From Desulfotruncus arcticus DSM 17038 (lineage in GTDB: Bacteria > Bacillota > Desulfotomaculia > Desulfotomaculales > Desulfallaceae): a DNA stretch of 64,000 nt. The stretch's first letter is position 1. Every line of letters starts with the position of its first letter. The notes below the pieces were generated by a model, which was not told the origin of the DNA, did no database searches, and saw only the letters and a list, made by a program, of their open reading frames with translations. Shown one piece after another: positions 23,695-32,830 of the stretch. The translations under genes were made by a program, and so were the position numbers. The stretch covers positions 186,001-250,000 of the forward strand of contig NZ_FOOX01000001.1 of the NCBI RefSeq assembly GCF_900113335.1, read 5' to 3'.

Positions 23695-25776
23695 GTGGCT
23701 TCATTTACCAGGGCAGAAATAGGACGGCAGTTAAAAAAGAATACGGACATGATGGTCGCGGCTGCCGTATTGGGCATAGTGCTGTTAATTATTATCCCGT
23801 TGCCGCCGCTGGCTCTGGATCTTTTTCTAACCATCAGCATCGCTGTTGCTCTGTTGATTATGCTAATTACCATGTTTACCACCGAACCGCTGCAATTCTC
23901 TGTGTTTCCGTCGTTGTTGCTGGTTACGACACTTTACCGGCTTTCCTTAAATATATCGTCCACCCGGCTAATACTCGGTGAAGCCCAGGCCGGCAAGATT
24001 ATTAACGCTTTTGGCCAGTTTGTGGTTGGTGGCAACTATGTTGTAGGCGCTATTGTGTTTATCATTATTACGGTTATTCAATTCGTAGTTATCACCAGCG
24101 GTTCCGGCAGGGTATCCGAAGTTGGCGCCCGCTTTACCCTGGATGCAATGCCCGGTAAACAAATGAGTATCGACGCTGAATTTAACAGCGGGTTAATTGG
24201 CGAGGAGGAAGCCAGGGACCGCCGCCGTAAACTGCAGCGGGAAGCGGATTTTTTTGGAGCTATGGACGGCGCCAGCAAGTTCGTGCGGGGGGATGCTATC
24301 GCCGGTATTGTTATTTGCGTTATTAATATCATTGGCGGTATAACCATTGGGGTGCTGCAAAAGGGCATGGGAATGGCAGAATCTTTACAAACTTACACCA
24401 TCCTGACGATTGGTGATGGACTTGTTTCTCAAATACCGGCTGTACTTATCTCTACGGCATCAGGTATTCTGGTAACCAGGGCCACTACCGATGCCAGCTT
24501 TGGTACCGACCTGACCAGACAATTTTTGAATTTCCCTAAAATATTGTTCATTGTAGCCGGGATTTTATTAATTATTGGCTTTATTCCGGCTATGCCGGGC
24601 ATTGTGTTTTTTATCCTGGCCGGTTGCGCCGGTTTTCTGGGCTACAGCCTGTTAAAAGAACAAAAACAAAAGGTAATTCAATCCCGGGAAGAAGAGGCTA
24701 AAAAACAAGTCCAGGAACAGCGCGAACCCGAAAATGTGCTGCAGCTGCTGGAGACCGACCCGCTGCAAATTGAAATTGGCTATAATTTAATTACTATGGC
24801 TGATGATAAATCCGGCGGCGACCTTTTGCAAAGGCTGACTGTCGTTCGCCGTCAGGCGGCCTCTGAGTTGGGTATATATGTAAGGCCAATACGCATCAGG
24901 GATAACCTGCAGCTGCCGCCCAACAGATATGTATTTAAAATACGGGGTGAGGAAATCGACGGTGGTGAATTGATGCCTTCCCACTTATTGGCACTAAATC
25001 CTACAGGCCAGGATGTGGTTATTTCAGGTATCCCCACTACTGAACCGACTTTTGGACTTCCCGCCTGGTGGATTACCCAGGACATGCGGGAGCAGGCGGA
25101 AATTGACGGTCTGACTGTTGTTGACTGCTCTACTGTTCTGGTTACCCACCTTACCGAGTTTATTAAAAAATATTCCCACGAACTGCTGGGCCGCCAGGAC
25201 GTTAAAGAACTGTTGGACGTAGTCAAGGAAACGAACTCTGCTGTGGTGGAGGAACTGGTGCCTGATTTAATGACTGTGGGGGAAGTACAGAAGGTTTTGC
25301 AAAGCTTACTGAAAGAGAATGTTAATATAAAGGACATTATATCTATTCTCGAAGCCTTGGGAGATGGTGCCCGGATCAACAAAGACCCCGATTTCTTAAT
25401 CGAACATGTGCGGGCTGCGCTGGCCAGGAGTATCTGCCGTAGCTTGCTGAACGCAGAAAACAAGCTTCAGGTTATAACACTGCACCCCAAACTGGAAAAG
25501 CTGATGGCGGATTCCGTACAGCCTACTCAGTTGGGACCGTACCCGGTGCTGGAACCCCAGCTGGCTCGCCGGGTGCTGGAAAAAATCGCGGATGTCGTAG
25601 AAAAGGCGGCCGGCAGGGGCTATGCGCCGGTGTTGTTATGTTCACCGCGTTTACGGTTGCCGCTTAAGCGTTTTCTGGCACGTCAGATGCCTTCAACAGC
25701 AGTGTTATCCTTGAATGAAATTATACCTGAGATAGAAATTGAAGCGGTGGGGACGGTGGTCATGGATGAAAGTTAA
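23695..25776 (+). CDS. flhA: Flagellar export gate protein FlhA
   Basis: The 693-residue main export-gate protein. The N-terminal half has about eight membrane helices (about 22-320), including the FHIPEP signature region FSVFPSLLLVTTLYRLSLNISSTR and MPGKQMSIDAEFNSGLI. The cytosolic half (about 345-690) carries the docking platform for chaperones and FliJ. GTG 23695 follows AGAGGAG. Confidence 0.96.
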   Translation: MASFTRAEIGRQLKKNTDMMVAAAVLGIVLLIIIPLPPLALDLFLTISIAVALLIMLITMFTTEPLQFSVFPSLLLVTTLYRLSLNISSTRLILGEAQAGKIINAFGQFVVGGNYVVGAIVFIIITVIQFVVITSGSGRVSEVGARFTLDAMPGKQMSIDAEFNSGLIGEEEARDRRRKLQREADFFGAMDGASKFVRGDAIAGIVICVINIIGGITIGVLQKGMGMAESLQTYTILTIGDGLVSQIPAVLISTASGILVTRATTDASFGTDLTRQFLNFPKILFIVAGILLIIGFIPAMPGIVFFILAGCAGFLGYSLLKEQKQKVIQSREEEAKKQVQEQREPENVLQLLETDPLQIEIGYNLITMADDKSGGDLLQRLTVVRRQAASELGIYVRPIRIRDNLQLPPNRYVFKIRGEEIDGGELMPSHLLALNPTGQDVVISGIPTTEPTFGLPAWWITQDMREQAEIDGLTVVDCSTVLVTHLTEFIKKYSHELLGRQDVKELLDVVKETNSAVVEELVPDLMTVGEVQKVLQSLLKENVNIKDIISILEALGDGARINKDPDFLIEHVRAALARSICRSLLNAENKLQVITLHPKLEKLMADSVQPTQLGPYPVLEPQLARRVLEKIADVVEKAAGRGYAPVLLCSPRLRLPLKRFLARQMPSTAVLSLNEIIPEIEIEAVGTVVMDES

Positions 25777-26983
25777 GAAGTTTTGGGCTGATAATATGCA
25801 GCAGGTGATGGAGCAAATCAGATTAGAACTTGGTGATGATGCGGTAATTATTAGTACAGCCAGGGAACCGATAAAAAATATTAAACAATTATTGGGCCAC
25901 CGTAAAGTTGAAGTAACCGCGGCTGTTGATGATACACCGGTAAACATTCCTGAGTATAATAACGTTATTGAGGATAAACAACCCAAGTATATATCGGATG
26001 GTACGGTGTGCACGGCAGCTATTGATGAACCGGTTAAAAGCGACATGCCCCAAAGAGTAATTCCCGGTAGTATAGTTCCCTCCAAATTACCGGATCCGAT
26101 TTTACCGGTATATAATGAAGAAGATAATGCCTGGTTTAGAATAATCCTGGGGCGGGAGCTGGCAAAGGGGGGCGAGGAAGTGGATAACGGTATAATTGGT
26201 AAATGGAAAAAAATATTTCGCCAGATGGAAGTCAATGATGCCATCACCGACTTAATTTTAAAAGATTTGGAGCCGGAAAGCGGTGATTATCCCAACGAAG
26301 AATTTTTTAAAGTCCACTTAAAAACTAAAATCATTAATTTAATGAAACCCGCTTATAACAAAGAAAACGGAGCCAGGATATTCACTTTTATCGGACCCAC
26401 CGGAGTGGGGAAAACACTGTCACTGGTAAAACTGGCTACAAGGTATAAAGTTATTGACAAAAAAGACGTTGCCTTAATCGCTGTTTTTAACCAAAGATTT
26501 GGGGCAATGGAGAAGCTGCATTTTTATGGTAATATTTTAAATGTGCCGGTAGATGTGGTTATGACACCGGCTGAATTGGCCCGTGCGGTTGAATCGCATC
26601 AAGATAAGGACTACATTTTTATTGATACCGAAGGCCGGCCTTCAAAAGTTAGAAGTCAGGTGCTGGAACTCCAAACATTTCTAAGTGTTGTCGGAGAAAA
26701 ACAAAATATACTTTTAGTACTTAGCTCGGCAACTAAAAACCGTGATCTTATACGTATCGCCAATGATTTTAAAACGTTAGGCTATAACAAAATTATCATG
26801 ACCAAAATTGATGAAACCGATTCCTATGGGTCTATGTTAAACATTGTTTGTAATACCGGTGTGCCTATTGCCTATACCAGTAGCGGGCAAAATGTTCCTG
26901 ACGATATTGAGCGCATCAACCCCAGACGCTTTGCAGAAATAATCCTTGGGAGCGTAGTACTTGATGAGGATTTTCAAGCGTAA
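25766..26983 (+). CDS. flhF: SRP-type GTPase FlhF (divergent)
   Basis: A 405-residue SRP-family GTPase that positions or initiates flagella at the membrane together with FlhG. The start MKVKKFWADNMQQVMEQIRLELGDDAVII is typical. P-loop GPTGVGKT lies at about 206-213 and the TKIDETDSYGS G4 region is kept. The usual DTYRIGA and DTAGR motifs read FNQRFGA and DTEGR, so catalysis may be altered. ATG 25766 overlaps flhA by 11 bp; GGACGGTGG precedes it. Confidence 0.92.
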   Translation: MKVKKFWADNMQQVMEQIRLELGDDAVIISTAREPIKNIKQLLGHRKVEVTAAVDDTPVNIPEYNNVIEDKQPKYISDGTVCTAAIDEPVKSDMPQRVIPGSIVPSKLPDPILPVYNEEDNAWFRIILGRELAKGGEEVDNGIIGKWKKIFRQMEVNDAITDLILKDLEPESGDYPNEEFFKVHLKTKIINLMKPAYNKENGARIFTFIGPTGVGKTLSLVKLATRYKVIDKKDVALIAVFNQRFGAMEKLHFYGNILNVPVDVVMTPAELARAVESHQDKDYIFIDTEGRPSKVRSQVLELQTFLSVVGEKQNILLVLSSATKNRDLIRIANDFKTLGYNKIIMTKIDETDSYGSMLNIVCNTGVPIAYTSSGQNVPDDIERINPRRFAEIILGSVVLDEDFQA

Positions 26984-27845
26984 TACCTTAAAAGAGTTTG
27001 GAGACCGACTGTTTAAAGCTCCAACACCAAAAACTGAGCCAGGAGCGCGGATAGTTACTGTAACCAGCGGCAAAGGCGGTGTGGGTAAAACCAATTTATC
27101 GGTTAACCTGGCTATTGCTCTGGCTCAACTGGGTCAGCGCGTAATTGTTTTTGATGCTGATCTTGGCATGGCCAATGTGGAAATTGTGCTGGGAATAACA
27201 CCTAAATTAACTCTTTATGACCATATATTTAAAAATGAGACCATAGAAAATATACTTTATCCCGGGCCCGGAGGAATAAAAATTATTCCAGGCGGGTCAG
27301 GCTTTCTTGAACTGGCTAACCTTTCCGCCCAACAGCATGCCAGGTTGGTTAATGGCCTGGAGCAATTGGACCGGATGGCTGATTTTGTAATCATTGATAC
27401 CGGGGCGGGTATTGCTAAAGAAGTACTGGCTTTTTGCGCTTCTGCTGATGATGTTTTGGTTGTGGTTACCCCTGAACCAACGTCTTTAACTGATGCATAT
27501 GGATTAATCAAAGTACTGGATAAATTTAATTTACATAGAGATATTTATTTTATAGTTAACCAGTCTAATAATGAAAATGAAACTGCTGATACGGCGTCCA
27601 GGTTAAAAACCGTGGTAGATAAGTACTTAAATATTAAAGCTAATTATTTAGGCGATATAGTTTATGATAAATTTGTTATCAAGTCAGTAAAAAACCAAAA
27701 GCCGTTTTTATTAACTAATCCTTATTCACCCGCGTCAGAAGCAGTTAAAAAAATAGCTCTGTCTCTGTTGAACAGGGAACTGCCGGTTACGGAAGAAAGA
27801 GGCTTGCGGGGTTTTATTAATAAGCTGAGCAGGTTGTTTAGATAA
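26964..27845 (+). CDS. flhG: MinD-like ATPase FlhG (FleN/YlxH)
   Basis: A 293-residue ParA/MinD-type ATPase controlling flagellar number, partner of FlhF. The deviant Walker A KGGVGKTN is at about 37-44, the FDADLGMANVEI Walker A' helix follows, and DFVIIDTGAGI is Walker B. It overlaps flhF by 20 bp and ATG 26964 follows GGGAGCG. The C-terminus ends in a basic helix suitable for membrane contact. Confidence 0.93.
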   Translation: MRIFKRNTLKEFGDRLFKAPTPKTEPGARIVTVTSGKGGVGKTNLSVNLAIALAQLGQRVIVFDADLGMANVEIVLGITPKLTLYDHIFKNETIENILYPGPGGIKIIPGGSGFLELANLSAQQHARLVNGLEQLDRMADFVIIDTGAGIAKEVLAFCASADDVLVVVTPEPTSLTDAYGLIKVLDKFNLHRDIYFIVNQSNNENETADTASRLKTVVDKYLNIKANYLGDIVYDKFVIKSVKNQKPFLLTNPYSPASEAVKKIALSLLNRELPVTEERGLRGFINKLSRLFR

Positions 27846-27862
27846 ATTGGGAGGGTATATGA

Positions 27863-28525
27863 TTGGTTGAAAAATTACCTCTGAATATTAGTCAAAAGAT
27901 CCAGATTCGAAGAAAAGACGCCAAGGAATGGTTTAATTCAAGCGTCCAGGATATTCGCGATGGTTATTATATAAATATCAATATGCCTTTTATAAAAGAG
28001 CGCCCGCTGGTGCTGCGTAGAAATGAAAAAGTTGTTGTTCGTTTTTTTTCAGAACAATCAAGTTTTAATTTTAGTACCAAGGTGATAGGAGAAGTATCTG
28101 ATAATATAAAACTTTACCGCTTGGATTATCCTCAGGAAATAATCAGGGTTCAGCAGCGGAATCACGTTCGTTTGCCGGTTATCCTTGATATTGAGTACAC
28201 TTTACCTGAAGAAAATAAAGATAATAAGAAAAAGATTGTTTTTAGGAAAACAACCACTGTTGATTTAAGCGGTGGTGGGATGAAGCTGTTGACACGAGAA
28301 AAAATTGAGCCGGGTACCAAGATATTGCTGGTGTTTTCTTTGCCTTTAAAAAACAGGCCGGAATTGATTGAAATTAATTCGCTGGTGGCCAGGTGCATTA
28401 AAGTAGAGCCTGACAGAGAGGTTTATCATATAGGAATTAAGTTTAAAGATATCAACCTTAATCAGGAAGATAAAATAGTACGATTTATATTCGAAAAGAT
28501 GGCCCAGCAAAAACGCCTTCGTTAG
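27863..28525 (+). CDS. PilZ-domain c-di-GMP receptor (YcgR/DgrA type)
   Basis: A 220-residue protein with an N-terminal YcgR-like beta domain (about 8-90) and a C-terminal PilZ domain (about 95-215). Both c-di-GMP contacts are intact: RxxxR as Arg99-Asn-His-Val-Arg103 and DxSxxG as Asp134-Leu-Ser136-Gly-Gly-Gly139. Such proteins bind FliG/MotA or FliM and brake the motor when c-di-GMP is high. TTG 27863 follows GGGAGGG. Its place between flhG and sigD supports a flagellar role. Confidence 0.9.
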   Translation: MVEKLPLNISQKIQIRRKDAKEWFNSSVQDIRDGYYININMPFIKERPLVLRRNEKVVVRFFSEQSSFNFSTKVIGEVSDNIKLYRLDYPQEIIRVQQRNHVRLPVILDIEYTLPEENKDNKKKIVFRKTTTVDLSGGGMKLLTREKIEPGTKILLVFSLPLKNRPELIEINSLVARCIKVEPDREVYHIGIKFKDINLNQEDKIVRFIFEKMAQQKRLR

Positions 28526-28537
28526 CGGGGTGATCGA

Positions 28538-29311
28538 TTGGCAGGCCGGGATTTATGGGAACGTTATAACAAAACGCGTGATCCTGCATCCAGAGATGAA
28601 TTGATTATTAAACATTTGGGATTGGTAAAATATCTTGCCGGTAGGTTGGTTTTAGCGGCACCACCTTTCATGACGCAGGAGGACTTGGAAGGTTACGGAG
28701 TTATCGGTTTGCTTGACGCTATTGATAAATTTGATCAAAGGCTGGGAACTGCCTTTAAAAATTATGCTTACACCAGGATCCGCGGGGCTATTTTAGATGA
28801 AATAAGAAAACAGAACTGGATTCCAAGGAGCAAGTGGCAAAAATTCAGCCAGTTAAACCAGGCCAGGGAAAAACTGCAGCAAAATGGGAACAGCCTCTAC
28901 GAGAATGAATTGGCTCAGGTAATGGGAATGGCCAGTAGCGACATCCGTAAGCTTGCTGCGGAGTATTACAGTGCATTTCCTGTTTCACTTGATGATACTG
29001 CCGGACATGAAAATGAAACGGTTTTGGTTGATGCTATCAGCGATCCCAACAGCCCGGACCCATTGGCTGTTATAACCGAGAGAAATGAGAAAGAAACTTT
29101 GGTTGAAGCAATTAATGAGCTTTCTGAAAGAGACCGCCTGGTGCTGGCTCTTTATTACCAGGAAGAATTGACTTTAAAGGAAATTGGATCTATTTTGGAT
29201 GTCACGGAATCCAGGGTCTGCCAGTTGCATTCCAAGGCATTGCAAAAATTAAGGGGGAAGCTTTTAAAATATAAAGACGATGCCAGCTACAAGAAAGGAG
29301 TTAAGGTATGA
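28538..29311 (+). CDS. sigD: RNA polymerase sigma-28 factor (SigD/FliA/WhiG)
   Basis: A 257-residue sigma factor of the flagellar class. Region 2 is seen in HLGLVKYLAGRL, the DLEGYGVIGLLDAIDKFD stretch and FKNYAYTRIRGAILDEIR; region 4 is SERDRLVLALYYQEELTLKEIGSIL followed by the helix-turn-helix VTESRVCQLHSKALQKLR. It should read the fliD promoter at 3418. TTG 28538 follows GCGGGGTGATC. No anti-sigma flgM is in this window. Its end overlaps flgF. Confidence 0.95.
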   Translation: MAGRDLWERYNKTRDPASRDELIIKHLGLVKYLAGRLVLAAPPFMTQEDLEGYGVIGLLDAIDKFDQRLGTAFKNYAYTRIRGAILDEIRKQNWIPRSKWQKFSQLNQAREKLQQNGNSLYENELAQVMGMASSDIRKLAAEYYSAFPVSLDDTAGHENETVLVDAISDPNSPDPLAVITERNEKETLVEAINELSERDRLVLALYYQEELTLKEIGSILDVTESRVCQLHSKALQKLRGKLLKYKDDASYKKGVKV

Positions 29312-30084
29312 TCAGGGGGATATATTCAACTGCGGCAGGAATGAATTTGCAAATGCTCCGAATTGATACAACATCTAATAACCTTGCCAATATCAGCGTG
29401 CCCGGGTTTAAAAAAGATCAGGTTTTAGCGGTGCCATTCCCCAGTTTAATTCAGTTAAGCGCACGGCAGGAAGGTCTTTTGCCAGGCATGTCCGGCAGGT
29501 CGGTGCTGGGAGTATCCAACCAGGGTGTAGCCGTTCAGCAGGTAGTAAAAGATTTTAAACCCGGTACGATTAGTGAAACCGGAATTCCGACTGATTTTGC
29601 CTTAACGGGTGATGGCTTTTTTACTGTAGCTGACCCCAATGATGAAAGTAACTTGTATTATACCAGAAATGGTAATTTTAAACTGGATCAGGAGGGTTAC
29701 CTTATAACCGTTGACGGGTACAGGGTTATGGGCGAGGGAGGCCCAATTCAGATAAATGCTATTGATAAAACAAGTGTTGATGAATTTGGGGTTATAACTG
29801 AAGATGGAGATGTGCTTGATAGTTTTTCTATAGCTACTTTTAGTGACCTGTCTATGCTGGAACGGGTTGGTGGCAATATTTACCAGGCCAATGCGACAGA
29901 ACCGGAAATATCTGATAATCCGGGGATGGTTCAGCGTTCTTTGGAAAGTGCTAATGTGGACCCGGTGCAGGAAACTGTTGATTTGATTTCAGCTGCCAGG
30001 GCATACGAAACCGGCCAGAAAATCATCCAGGCCCAGGACACTATGTTGGGCCTGGCTATTAGCAAGGTTGGCGTTGTAAGGTAG
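29308..30084 (+). CDS. flgF: Flagellar distal rod protein FlgF
   Basis: A 258-residue rod protein. It starts IRGIYSTAAGMNLQMLRIDTTSNNLANISVPGFKK and ends with SLESANVDPVQETVDLISAARAYETGQKIIQAQD, the FlgF/FlgG pattern. ATG 29308 overlaps the sigD stop (ATGA), with AAAGGAG upstream. Being first of the flgF-flgG pair and less FlgG-like at its N-terminus supports FlgF; the two names could be exchanged. Confidence 0.88.
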   Translation: MIRGIYSTAAGMNLQMLRIDTTSNNLANISVPGFKKDQVLAVPFPSLIQLSARQEGLLPGMSGRSVLGVSNQGVAVQQVVKDFKPGTISETGIPTDFALTGDGFFTVADPNDESNLYYTRNGNFKLDQEGYLITVDGYRVMGEGGPIQINAIDKTSVDEFGVITEDGDVLDSFSIATFSDLSMLERVGGNIYQANATEPEISDNPGMVQRSLESANVDPVQETVDLISAARAYETGQKIIQAQDTMLGLAISKVGVVR

Positions 30085-30097
30085 GGGAGGGATAGTT

Positions 30098-30874
30098 TTG
30101 ATTAAAGCATTGCACAACGGAATGACCGGCATGGCTGCCCAGATGCAGCAGATGGATGTTATCGGCAACAATATCGCTAATATCGATACTAATGGTTATA
30201 AACGTCAAACCGCAAGTTTTGACGAATTGTTAAGGCAGCAGGTAACGGCGCAGGGCATGCCTGTGGTGCCGGATGCTGCGACAGAATCAAATCAGGGCGG
30301 TGGAGCTAAAATTAGTTCAACCAATCGCAGTTTTACCCAGGGTAATTTGATCAATACCGGGCGGGATTTGGACCTGGCGATTGACGGTGACGGCTTTTTT
30401 AATTTAACCAGTGCTGACGGAGAAATATTTTATACCCGGGACGGCAGTTTTAAGCTCGATTCGGATGGCCTAATCAAAAACAGCGAGGGTTATGTGCTGC
30501 TGGATAATGAACTGCCCGAGGGCTTTACAGACCTTGTAATTGACGAATCAGGTCTGGTTTCTTGTAAAGACGGGGAGGGAAACACGCAGGAGATCGGCCA
30601 AATTGAATTGGCGGTGTTTCCCCGGCCTGAATTGCTGGAAGCAATAGGTAATAATATGTTTAAACAATCCGATTCCAGTGGTGAGCCGGAAACTGTAACA
30701 CCTGGTGACGATAATCAAAATAGGATTTTGCAGAATTACCTGGAAGGGTCTAATATCGACCTTGTCCAGGAGGTGCAATCGTTGATTGAGGGACAGCGCT
30801 CTTTTCAGTTAAACGCAAAGTCTGTAAATACAGCTGATCAATTATGGAGCATTACGAACAATTTGCAAAAGTAA
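30098..30874 (+). CDS. flgG: Flagellar distal rod protein FlgG
   Basis: A 258-residue rod protein starting IKALHNGMTGMAAQMQQMDVIGNNIANIDTNGYKRQ, with DGDGFFNL and a C-terminus YLEGSNIDLVQEVQSLIEGQRSFQLNAKSVNTADQLW. TTG 30098 follows GGGGAGGG. It ends directly before cheD. Confidence 0.9.
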   Translation: MIKALHNGMTGMAAQMQQMDVIGNNIANIDTNGYKRQTASFDELLRQQVTAQGMPVVPDAATESNQGGGAKISSTNRSFTQGNLINTGRDLDLAIDGDGFFNLTSADGEIFYTRDGSFKLDSDGLIKNSEGYVLLDNELPEGFTDLVIDESGLVSCKDGEGNTQEIGQIELAVFPRPELLEAIGNNMFKQSDSSGEPETVTPGDDNQNRILQNYLEGSNIDLVQEVQSLIEGQRSFQLNAKSVNTADQLWSITNNLQK

Positions 30875-30892
30875 ATGAATTTAGGTGATCGA

Positions 30893-31393
30893 ATGGATTT
30901 ATCAAGAAGTAACAAGGATATACATGTGGGCATCGGCGAGTACAAAATTGCTTTAAGTCCCAATCGTTTGGTAACCTTGGGGTTGGGGTCCTGCGTTGGA
31001 GTAAGCTTGTGGGATCCTTCAACCAAAATAGGCGGCCTGTTGCATATAATGCTGCCAAACAGCAGGGATTTTACAAAAGTAGTTAAACCGGAAAAATATG
31101 CAGACCTGGGGATTCCTTTAATCATTAAGGATTTGGTTAGGCAGGGAGCGGGGCAGAGCAGACTGGTTGCCAAACTGGTGGGAGGGGCCCAGATGTTTAC
31201 CGGTGCGGATAAAAAACAATTATTTAACATTGGAGAAAGGAATATTGAAATGTCCCGTAAAATTCTAAAGGAAGTAACTATTAGAATTACGGCTGAAGAA
31301 GTTGGGGGCAACAAAGGGAGAACTATGTATCTGGATACGGCCACCGGCGAAGTTTTGATACGGACAATAGGAAAGGACATTAAGGTGATCTAA
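30893..31393 (+). CDS. cheD: Chemoreceptor glutamine deamidase CheD
   Basis: A 166-residue enzyme that deamidates glutamines of chemoreceptors and pairs with CheC. The catalytic Cys34 in LGLGSCVGVSLWD and His51 in LLHIMLP are present, and the CheC-contact region around VGGAQMF is conserved. ATG 30893 is preferred because TTAGGTGATC precedes it; ATG 30875 directly after the flgG stop has no proper site. Confidence 0.92.
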   Translation: MDLSRSNKDIHVGIGEYKIALSPNRLVTLGLGSCVGVSLWDPSTKIGGLLHIMLPNSRDFTKVVKPEKYADLGIPLIIKDLVRQGAGQSRLVAKLVGGAQMFTGADKKQLFNIGERNIEMSRKILKEVTIRITAEEVGGNKGRTMYLDTATGEVLIRTIGKDIKVI

Positions 31394-32161
31394 TTGCAAT
31401 TCGAGGAATTTAAAGCGAAGGTTATGGTGTCTTTTCGCCTGGACTTGAACAGCTATAAGGAAAAACAACTGAAGCGAAGGCTGGATTCTTACATAGTTAA
31501 ACTTAAATTAAAAGGCTACGAAGAGCTGTATCGCCAAATTACCCAAAAACGTGAAGATTACGAAAAGTTTTTGGATCATTTGACTATAAATGTTTCGGAA
31601 TTCTTCAGAGACCCTCACCGGTTTACTGAACTGCAGCAGCATTTAAAAGAGATGTTTCGTGACCGAAATTCGGTTAAAATATGGAGTGCCGCTTGTTCCA
31701 ACGGTTCCGAGCCTTATTCCATAGCAATTATTCTTGAAGAAATGGGACTAGCCGGAAGGAGCAGTATTGACGCCACAGATCTCGACCGGCAAATATTAAA
31801 CAAAGCTAGGCAAGCCAGGTACAACCGTGATGGTTTAAAAAATGTCAGCACTGAAAGATTACAGCGGTTCTTTGATGTACAAGGTGATCTGTATGTGTTA
31901 AAAGATATTGTCAAAAAGAAAATTTCTTTTCGCTACCATGATTTACTTAATGATGAGTATCAAAAAAACTATGATCTAATCGTTTGCCGCAATGTAACCA
32001 TTTATTTTACAAGAGAAGCACAGGACTTGATATATAAAAAATTTCACCGGTCATTAAATACCAATGGGATATTATTCATTGGAGGCAGTGAAATGATTTT
32101 TAATTATAAAGAATTGGGTTACGAAAAACTTTCTCCATGCTTTTACAAAAAAGGTACTTGA
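31394..32161 (+). CDS. cheR: Chemoreceptor methyltransferase CheR
   Basis: A 255-residue SAM-dependent methyltransferase acting on receptor glutamates. The N-terminal helical domain (about 1-75) ends in NVSEFFRDPHRF, the SAM site is KIWSAACSNGSEPYSIAI, and the C-terminal DLIVCRNVTIYF with INF-type ending GGSEMIF is standard. TTG 31394 starts right after the cheD stop, behind AGGTGATC. Confidence 0.94.
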   Translation: MQFEEFKAKVMVSFRLDLNSYKEKQLKRRLDSYIVKLKLKGYEELYRQITQKREDYEKFLDHLTINVSEFFRDPHRFTELQQHLKEMFRDRNSVKIWSAACSNGSEPYSIAIILEEMGLAGRSSIDATDLDRQILNKARQARYNRDGLKNVSTERLQRFFDVQGDLYVLKDIVKKKISFRYHDLLNDEYQKNYDLIVCRNVTIYFTREAQDLIYKKFHRSLNTNGILFIGGSEMIFNYKELGYEKLSPCFYKKGT

Positions 32162-32191
32162 AAGAGGTTGATCGATGAAAGGATTGATTAG

Positions 32192-32812
32192 ATGAATGAT
32201 AAAAAGAGTTTTTCTGATTTACAAATCGATGCCTTGCAGGAAATAAGTAATATCGGACTGGGTCACGCTGCAACTTCACTGGCGGAAATGTTGGACAGAA
32301 AAATTGATATGGGTGTTCCACATGCCGATTTTATATCCTTTGAGAGAGTAATTGAACTCATAGGTGGCTACGAGGAACTGGTGTCCTGCGTTAGCCTTGA
32401 GTTGGACGGTGATATCAACGGACTGGTTTTTTATATATTTAATGAATCAAGCACCTACCGTCTGGTCGATATGCTAATGGGGCTGGAAGAGGGCACAACT
32501 GTTGAATTAGACGAAATGGCTACCTCTACCATCAATGAAATAGGCAATATTTTGACGGGAGCTTTTGTTTCAGCCATCAGCGACTTTACCCAGCTGCACA
32601 TTAATACCTCAGTTCCTATTTTTGCCTTTGACATGCTGGCAGCGATTTTTACCACGCTGGTTGTTGCCGTGGGCAGGCCGGAGGATGATAGTGTTATGGC
32701 TATTGAAACAAATTTATTCCGGGAAGATAAAAAAGTGAACGGGCATTTTTTCTTGCTGTCGGAGCCGAAATCAATACACAAATTATTTACCGCTTTAGGA
32801 ATAGATGCATAA
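32192..32812 (+). CDS. cheC: CheY-P phosphatase CheC
   Basis: A 206-residue chemotaxis phosphatase. Both active-site ExxN motifs are present: QEISNIGLGHAATSL (about 14-28) and INEIGNILTGAFVSA (about 113-127). It is activated by CheD, encoded two genes upstream. The ATG at 32192 follows AAAGGATTGATTAG. Its product lacks the FliN domain of the related FliY. Confidence 0.93.
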   Translation: MNDKKSFSDLQIDALQEISNIGLGHAATSLAEMLDRKIDMGVPHADFISFERVIELIGGYEELVSCVSLELDGDINGLVFYIFNESSTYRLVDMLMGLEEGTTVELDEMATSTINEIGNILTGAFVSAISDFTQLHINTSVPIFAFDMLAAIFTTLVVAVGRPEDDSVMAIETNLFREDKKVNGHFFLLSEPKSIHKLFTALGIDA

Positions 32813-32830
32813 TCAGAACGGAGGGAAAAT

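Noticed and set aside
23589-23981. 130-codon ORF starting in the flhB-flhA gap
   Set aside because: It begins in the repeat and then overlaps flhA in another frame; the protein is low-complexity and FlhA is certain.
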